Positions 26,201 to 35,200 of a stretch of DNA of 64,000 bases are shown here, in pieces. Source of the stretch: Macrostomum hystrix (taxonomy: Eukaryota; Platyhelminthes; Macrostomidae); assembly GCA_950097015.1 (NCBI GenBank), contig CATNEN010000034.1, forward strand, positions 4,620,001 through 4,684,000, in the 5' to 3' direction. Positions within the stretch are counted from its first letter, which is position 1; each line of letters starts with the position of its first letter. Made by a program: the position numbers and the translations under genes. The notes below the pieces were generated by a model that was given only the letters and a program-made list of their open reading frames with translations, ran no database searches and was not told where the DNA came from.

Positions 26201-29200
26201 CAACCAGACGACTAGACATTTTGGGAAGAGAAAGTGATGGAGGCAGAGTTTGTTAGACTGAGGAATGTTTAAACTCGTAAATGCGATTGGTCAGGAAGCT
26301 TCTTACGGAAACAAAACAACGAGCAGACACACACACACACACACTCACACACAACCCGGAGACTGAGCAAACAAAGCAGACTTGTCCCTGATGTGCTCTG
26401 CTCCGCTTTATTGTAAGCTACCGGCCGGAGAGTGTAAAATCAATTTTTTCTTAGAAACTAAGGAAACGCTATGAGGTTCTTCGTTTCCTAAAATAATGCC
26501 CTTTTCTAACGAGTATTCTACTTTGCTTAAACTTACATTTCCTACAATAGCTTTTTTCGTTGAAAATCCACCGTCAAAAAATAGCAGACATAATCCACTT
26601 CCATTAAACACTAGGACTTTTTCATGCCACTGCGAAATTTTGCTCATTGTAAATAAAGGCTCGGCAACCGCCGGGCAACCGAACAGATGAGGGCCGAAAG
26701 TATCGAATCCGACCCCGAGCCACTTCCAGCACCTACTCTACTCATTCTCATCTCTCCCCTGTCTCATCTCTCCCCTGTCTCATCTCCCTCTGCCTCATCG
26801 CTCCCCTATCTCATCTCCCCCTATCTCATCTCCCCCTGTCTCATCTCTCCCCTGTCTCATCTCTCCCCTGTCTCATCTCTCCCCTGTCTCATCTCTCCCC
26901 TGTCTCATCTCTTCCCCTGTCTCATCTCTTCCCAGTCTCATCTCTCCCCTCTCTCATCTCTTCCCTCTCTCATCTCTCACCCTGTCTCATCTCTCCCCTC
27001 TCTCATCTCTCACCCTGTCTCATCTCTCCCCTGTCTCATCTCTTCTCTGTCTCATCTCCCCCTTTCTCATCGCTCCCCTGTCTCATCTCCCCCTGTCTCA
27101 TCGCTCCCCTGTCTCATCTCTCCCCTGTCTCATCTCCCCCTGTCTCATCGCTCCCTTGTCTCATCTCCCCCTGTCTCATCTCTCTCCTGTCTCATCTCTC
27201 TCCTGTCTCATCTCTCCCCTGTCTCATCTTTCTCATTTCTCATCTCTCTCCTGTCTCATCTCTCCCCCTATCTCATCTCTCCCTTCTCTGATCTCTCCCC
27301 TGTCTCATCTCTCCCCTGTCTTATCACAATCCTTTGTCTTTTAGATAGTATCTTTACCCCACCAGGTATATAAGGCTGCCGACACCAGCTACAAATGTAA
27401 TAAAAAAGTTTTGATTTGTTTGAGTAGACTCTTAACTTCCTGATTTCAGGCGCTGCTGGAGATGAAGACACAGGAATCGGCATCGAAGATGGTTGAGTAC
27501 TATGGCCAACACCCGGTGACCATCCGAGGCCGCACTATTATCATTCAGTTCTCGAACCACGCCGAGCTCAAGACGGAGCAGCCGGTTAGTAATGCTAATA
27601 TTCTAGAAACTGCTTTCACGTGTTTGAAATTCCACTTCGTTGTAAATTGAAAACATTGGTCACTTTCAGAAGCTAGCAGGAAGGTCATTCTGGGGAACTC
27701 TGGGATGCTTTTCGCCTGTTTGATAGTGACAAGAAATGTTTTCCTAAAATGCGAAATTTAGAATTGAAACCAATTGAGTCGCTTCGCAAAATTGTCCTGA
27801 ATTCTCAGTTTGATAGATCTGTATTACGAATTTAGGATTTTCTATCCAGTGTGTAGTTTGAGTGAAAGGACTATTCTAAATATTATAATATTAACTTCAG
27901 GAGGGCTGCGGGCAATGGCACATCATTTGGTGACACGCAGCCCCACAGCCGGCGAGGAGGCAATTCTGCCCATTTCGCTGACTCCTGAGCACACACGCGC
28001 ACAGTTACTGTACGCAGGCACACGCTCACACAGGAGTGTACATCTGCCCTGACTTTCACATCGTCAGGCAGTGTACACTTTCATTGTGTCTTGGAGGTTG
28101 GCCATCAAGTGCGTAAATTGCATGATAAGTACCAAGCCTTCTCTCCGCGGCTGCATCCCAATTGAATGTGGCCTCGCTGCGGAATCGAACTCAGGGACCT
28201 CGGTGCGAGAGACAAACCCGTTAACCGCTCAGCCACTGACCCCCAAGGACCAAGCTTAGGGGCCTAATCTGTAATTGTATTAATGCGAAACAGAACAGCT
28301 GTGAGGTCATAACAATTGCCGGAATGAACAGCAGCCGTAAAAAGCTAACCGACTCTGCCTCGAGAAGGTGATCAGTTTAAAAAAATTTACAAATTTTGAC
28401 TGAACACATTGCCGTGCAATGACGGAAGTGAATAAAATGGGCATTATAAAGTAAATTTTACTTTGTGTTTTATGTCTGGCTTTTTGTCCATTGAAAAGCT
28501 ATTTAATAGACTTTTTATAATTAAATCCACAGAATGCCGCTGCGGAAAATGCACTCAGCTCTGCCAATGGTCTTGTCACAGCTTATCAGCAAGACGAGCC
28601 TCCGTCTGTTCTACGCGTTATCGTAGAGAACCTCATGGCGCCCGTCACTATTGAAGTGCTGCATAAGGTATGATGAACCCATTTGCAAAGCCCCAGAATT
28701 ATAGACCAAGACATTAAGACTTTATGATAATTGGTCGAGAGCCCTTTGTTCAAACATTTAACGTAGATAACCTCAATTTCGGACTACAATTGAAGCTACA
28801 ATTTAAGCGCCGTTGCAATGCAGCACGTAGAGAGCCCCGTCTCAGCTGGAGGTCCGTTTTTAGTTAAGAATATCTTCAAAACGATCGCGGTGCAAAAATT
28901 TGCTATCGAGCTTCAACGAGTATAATACTTTTTTTAAGTGTATATTTAAGAAGCCTTTAATTCACAATAAAACAAAAACAAAAATAACATGAAATCCGAC
29001 CCTTCCAACACCTACAACACTCGTTCTCATATTTCCTTTTTCTCAACATTCCCGTCTCATCTCTCCCCAGTCTCATCTCTCCCCTGTCTCATCTCTTCCC
29101 TCACTCATCTCTTCCCCTGTCTCGTCTCTTCCCAGTCTCATCTCTCCCCTGTCTCATCTCTTCCCTCTCTCATCTCTTCCCCTGTCTCATCTCTTCTCAG

Positions 29201-32200
29201 TCTCATCTCTCCCCTTGTCTCATCTCTCCCCAGTCTCATCTCTTCCCCTGTCTCATCTCTTCCCAGTCTCATCTCTCCCCTCTCTCATCTCTTCCCTCTC
29301 TCATCTCTCACCCTGTCTCATCTCTCCCCTCTCTCATCTCTCACCCTGTCTCATCTCTCCCCTGTCTCATCTCTTCTCTGTCTCATCTCTCCCCTGTCTC
29401 ATCTCTCACCCTGTCTCATCTCTCCCCTGTCTCATCTCTTCCCTCTCTCATCTCTTCCCCTGTCTCATCTCTTCCCTGTCTCATCTCTTCCCTGTCTCAT
29501 CTCTTCCCCTGTCTCATCTCTTCCCAGTCTCATCTCTCCCCTTGTCTCATCTCTCCCCAGTATCATCTCTTCCCCTGTCTCATCTCTCACCCTGTCTCAT
29601 CTCTCCCCTCTCTCATCTCTCCCCTGTCTCATCTCTCACCCTGTCTCATCTCTCCCCTGTCTCATCTCTTCCCCTGTCTCAACTCTCTCCTGTCTCATCT
29701 CTCCCCTGTCTCATCTCTCTCCTATCACATCTCTCTCCTGTCTCATCTCTCCCCTGTCTCATCTCTCCCGTATCTCATCTCTCCCCTCTCTTATCTCTCC
29801 CCTGTCAAATCTCCCCAACGTCTGATCTTCCCCTGTCTTATTTTTCTCTTCTTATCTCCTTGTCTTGTCATTTGTCCCATCTCCTTTTCGATATTGCTTA
29901 GTTTAGGTAGCAGGCAAAGTTCTTCTAAATCGCTCGTAGAGTTATTTACGTACGTTGCCTCGGCCTCGCCGCAGCTTTTTGTACTTCAAAGCAACATAAT
30001 CGCGTAGAGAGCCCCAATCTAGAGCTAAAGAATCAGGCAATCTGACAATTTATTTTTTGAACTCATTCCTATTTGTAATTTGCCTCGCCGCAGCTTTTTG
30101 TACTTCAAAGCAACATAATCGCGTAGAGAGCCCCAATCTAGAGCTAAAGAATTAGGCAATCTGACAATTTATTTTTTGAAATCATTCCCATTTGTAATTT
30201 GCCTCTCCGCAGCTTTTTGTACTTCAAAGCAACATAATCGCGTAGAGAGCCCCAATCTAGAGCTAAAGAATTAGGCAATCTGACAATTTATTTTTTGAAA
30301 TCATTCCCATTTGTAATTTGTCTCGCCCGCAGATTTTTTCTCGCTTCGGAATGGTCCAGAAAATCGTCATCTTCAGCAAAAACAGTAAGCACAGGCGGCC
30401 GGCATGCTTAAATATGCAAGGCAGAAGATGGAAAATAGAAATGAGAGAGACCCGGGGACAAGCAACCGGGGCTCTAATTGATGCGGGAAGCTGCGACAGC
30501 GGGGAATTCAATTTCTGCTTCTGCAACTGTCGCACGTCGCAACTGTGCGGGTCTGCAGGGTTAGGGCTGGGGCGGTGGGTCCCATCCCCGCCCCCCCTAC
30601 TTCTGTTCTCTAGCTGAGTTTTTTCTAACAAAAAACGCAGTTCCCGGATCCATGGGAAAGACAGTAGGTCCCCGACCGTCTCTCGGGGGTTCCCTCAGCT
30701 GCCACCCGCATCCGTGCCGGGCTCGAGTCGCTGTTAAATCCTATCCGCCCAGTCCCCGTATTCCGCCCGCCCTCCCCCGCCAGACCCACCGACATCACAA
30801 ACCCCAGCGTCGAAGAGCTCGGCTCAAGACCAGGCAATCCAGCGCGATTGATTTTCTCCTCCCCATGATTAATAATCCCTAAACCTCGGCAAAACAGCTT
30901 CCTTTCACACATCCCCCAAAATCCAATCCTCTAACCTCGGCCTCGCAAAAATCCTTTTGCAGACACATTCCAGGCGCTGATTCAGATGGGCAGCACCACG
31001 GAGGCGCTGGCTGCCAAGCTGGTGAGTGTTGCGAGCAAACACGATGTGCCAAATTTGCAACACAGCTGCGGCTTAGCAATATTGGCGAAAATAGCGCCAC
31101 TTGAACCAGCCCGAGTAGGCCTCTAAAATCTCCTCACTGCCGCCTTCATCTGTCCCATTTTTTTCGTACCTTACGGAGTTACAAGTCTACCCATCTGAGC
31201 TCGCTGTTCATAGCGAGGCAGCACTCACACGCAAAATTATTGCTTTTTTAGTCCGCACGAAAAGGAAACGACCACTGGCTGTTACGAGCCTATATTTCGT
31301 AGTATGTATTTTTAAGAGGGTTACGAGAAGAATCCGCATTTGCCTTTTTTCCATTCCCCATTTATCTCTCTATAATTTAACTCCCATACTACCTCGTGCT
31401 ATATCTTTTTTTGTAATGCAGAAAGTTAAGCTCTGTCACTCAGTTGAATTTGCACTCGTTTAATACAAAATGCCTGCTAACTTTTTAGGTTTTAAACGAT
31501 CAGAATATCTACAATGGCTGTTGCACACTGCGCATCGACTTTAGCAAACTCAACACCCTCAATGTGAAATTCAACAATGAGAAAAGCCGCGACTTCACCG
31601 TCAATCGGGCGCCAGGAGACAATCCGCTGGCTTACTTTGATCCCAACTTGGCGCCGCACCTGGGTAATAAAATGCCGTCAGGGGTGGTGGTTGCCGTCAG
31701 GGGTGGTGGGTGCCGTCTGGGGTGGTGGGTGCCGTCTGGGGTGGTGGTTGCCGTCTGGGGTTGTGGTTACCGTCTGGGGTTGTGGTTCCCGTCTGGGGTT
31801 GTGGTTCCCGTCTGGGGTTGTGGTTGCCGTCTGGGGTGGTGGGTGCCGTCTGGGGTGGTGGGTGCCGTCTGGGGTGGTGGTTGCCGTCTGGGGTTGTGGT
31901 TACCGTCTGGGGTTGTGGTTCCCGTCTGGGGTTGTGGTTCCCGTCTGGGGTTGTGGTTGCCGTCTGGGGTGGTGGGTGCCGTCTGGGGTGGTGGGTGCCG
32001 TCTGGGGTGGTGGGTGCCGTCTGGGGTTGTGTGTGCCGTCTGGGGTGGTGGGTGCCGTCTGGGGTTGTGGGTTCCGCTTAGGTAGGGGTGCCATCTTAAG
32101 TGAGGTTGCCGGTCTGGGTGTTGTGGGTGCAGTCTGAAATCTTATGTGGTGGAGGTGGCAGGTGTGTTTGGGCGTTTCGTGGAATGAAGAGTCTTACTGA

Positions 32201-35200
32201 CTTACTTACTGACTGAGTCTATCATTTTTTCTGAATGCAAGCCATTGAAATCGAAACGAAAAAATCTTTTTTTTCTGAATAGAATCGATCACGATCGACC
32301 ATGATATTATTCGAACTGATTGTCTCAACACCAAGAGCGAGTGGATGCCAGAAATTTTAGCTGAAATGGAGACAGCTCTAATTAACTAGCAGACACAAGC
32401 GAGTCTTGTCTGTAAAACCGGATAAATTTCGACAATTTAACAGTGGCCTGGTCATAGAAAGATTCGAGAAATATCGACTGCTCTTCCACCTCTCTTCACC
32501 GTATTGGGTGGTGGATCGGTTGGGCGACAATTAATTGAGTTAGACACTGTGCTCAAATTTAGTCATTGGGACGATTCGAATACTTGACCGTAACCGGATT
32601 TGCGCTCGCGTGAGGACCTAAAGAGACAGTTGGGCTGTAGGGGGTGGGTGGGGTTGAAGTAGGGCTGAGCACACACATGCTTGTTGGCCGATGGCTTGAC
32701 ATTAATTCGCATTGATTCCGCTCCTGTCAGGAACAAACATTTGCCAGACCCCCTACCCCGATCCCATTCCCTATTGGGATAGGGAATCGCTCCCCTGCCC
32801 AATCTGTCAATACTCGATCTATCCAGTCAGTGATTAAACCCAGCCGACCCGAACAGGCCTTCAACTCTAGAGCCTCATCTGCAGGCTTCGATGTCGAATC
32901 GCCCAGTTCGCAACAGTAGCCAAGTACAGGAAAGACTGTCACTGGAATCCCAGCCACTAAGAGCAGTGAGAGACAGGCGAGGTCAGGCAGAATTTGCCCG
33001 TTGTCCCATGGGAATGACTGCTGAAGACAATTTCAACAGCAACTGGAGAGCAAATAGCAAATTGAGTTCTGGCACTTGTTATGTAGCCTTCCCTGTGTCT
33101 TTCACTTCTCTATTCTCTCTTCTCTCTCACTTGGGAATTCTATGGTATCTGATGGGTCACTAAAAACGTCACATTTGTAGAAATAATAAGAAAAACTGTG
33201 TGGATGTAACAATATTCTGATTCCATCTTTTGTGACAGGTGCCACCCTGTTTCCGGCCATGATCCCCGGCTTGCACTCCGGTTTTGAGCTGGCTCAGGCT
33301 CCCTTTCTCACCCACACTTTTGATGGTGAGCTACTCAACAGACGTCCGCCGTCCAAAATATTTTAAATTCTTGTCTAGACAGCGAAATCTGATTGCAAAT
33401 ATTGAAAATTTCATTTTAGGCCAACCAAATCTGGGAATAATTCCCGGTGAGTTTGTCGATCCTTCAGGTACGTTTGCTTTATTTCCTAGAATAACACTCG
33501 TTACTAGCACCGCAATCGCTAAGTATTTTCACCTGGTAATTTTACTAGAGCCCTCATATTTTCTATCCCCTCTTCTCTGTGATTGGTGGAGAGCATTTTC
33601 TGACCAGTCGATTCCCCACTCTCCTATTGGATGAGAGCATTTGCTGGCCTGAAGATTTCTCGCTTACCTATTGGCTAAGAAGAAGAAGAAGTAGATTTTC
33701 TGTTCGGCTCTCTCCTATTGGCTGAGAGCACTGACTAGCCCGTAAAGCCACCCGGCTTTCTGCCAACTTTTAACCCCTCTTGCATTTCTGATTGGATAAA
33801 ATAACTTATCAGATGAACAACAACCAAAAACACATTGAAATGATTCGCATCGACAGCGGCTACAGCCCAACAACTGCCGGCCATGTCAATGCACAGCCTG
33901 ACTAGCCCTGGATTGCAATTCGGCCATGCGATATTGGCCCAGCAGGCCAGTGTCAACTCAATCTTGCTCGTGTCCAATTTAGATGAAGAGGTGAGTGCCT
34001 GTTTTTTGTTTATTTCATTTGTGCTGATTATATCGGCTGTTTCGATTGATTTTCAGCCAGTCTTAAAAGTGCAAATTAAAATTTGATTTGCTTTTTATCG
34101 ATAGAGAATTGAACCAATCGAAAGATCAGCCTTTTAAAAAACTTTCCTAACCTTTCCGTGCACCCTGGACGACAATATTTATTAGCTTCATTTTAAACTT
34201 TAATTAAGGCAGCTGCAGTCTGATCTAAGCTTGTTTTTAAATAAGTTGCAGTAGTCATTTTTGAAATAATGACAGAAATATTTTTTAAGTAATTGGTCTT
34301 TTCACGAGGCTTCCATTAAGCACATAGCAACATATTTTTTCAAGTATGCAATTTACCACCTTCTTTACTAACACTCTTTATGCGCTTGGTAAATATGTAT
34401 GTAAAAATTGTGTCTTTCAAGTTTCTTTGAAAGCCATTGGAGTGGGGCAGGTGAGAAAAACGCCAGACAATCAGGAGTGAGGTCGCTATACGATTTGGCT
34501 AGGAGAGATAGCAAAGGGGAGCCAACGTACACATCCAAATGTGCATACCCTAATGTACATACCCACATGTACATACTACAAGCATGTACATACTCAAATG
34601 TGCATGCCTAAACGTACAAAACTGAATGTACAGTCTTGCAGTAATCAATAGGGGGTGGCCTAAATGTTACACCCGAAAACGACACCTAAAAACTGATTGG
34701 CTGGCTCTGCCCTGCACCCTTGATGACACAGCTGGAAGGCAATTGGTTAACAGCCTCTCTAGCGCACTAGCCAATCACCACAAAGTGATAATTTTATGGG
34801 TGAAGAAAATTTTTTTGTTTTAGACAGACTAGTCATCATTGATAATGTTAATTCAGATTATAGGAAAGCATACCAAGAGCTTCTTGATTATTCTATTATT
34901 TAAAGTGAGAAACTAGCAAATAAAATTGCATGATATTATCCTTTTATTTTTTATGCAGCATTTACATTTCCGCTACTAAATAATTCTTCATCTCTTCCTT
35001 TCGCAACCTGATTTCGCTTCTGTCAGTACAATTCTTTTCAACTTAAGCATTCTCCAGTTTCTGTGCATAAAGCTTCTAATACGGTAACTGGCCTGTCTCA
35101 AATCTCATCTGCCTTAATCTATAAAACAAAGACTTTTCTATTTCACTTGAAGCTGCAGGAGTTGATTTGGAAAAAAGCGAATGAAAATATTATTTCATCC

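Noticed and set aside
25840-26256. 138-codon plus frame in PTBP intron 3
   Set aside because: No domain, no splice context, and it overlaps a minus frame of similar quality.
28989-29901. Plus frames of 228-278 codons rich in Ser/Leu/Pro
   Set aside because: Repeat artefact of the CU-rich array; it lies between PTBP exons 5 and 6, which join in phase without it.
33813-33990. Acceptor ATCAG at 33,812 for PTBP exon 11
   Set aside because: It gives a stop within nine codons in the phase left by exon 10, and is out of frame with RRM3.
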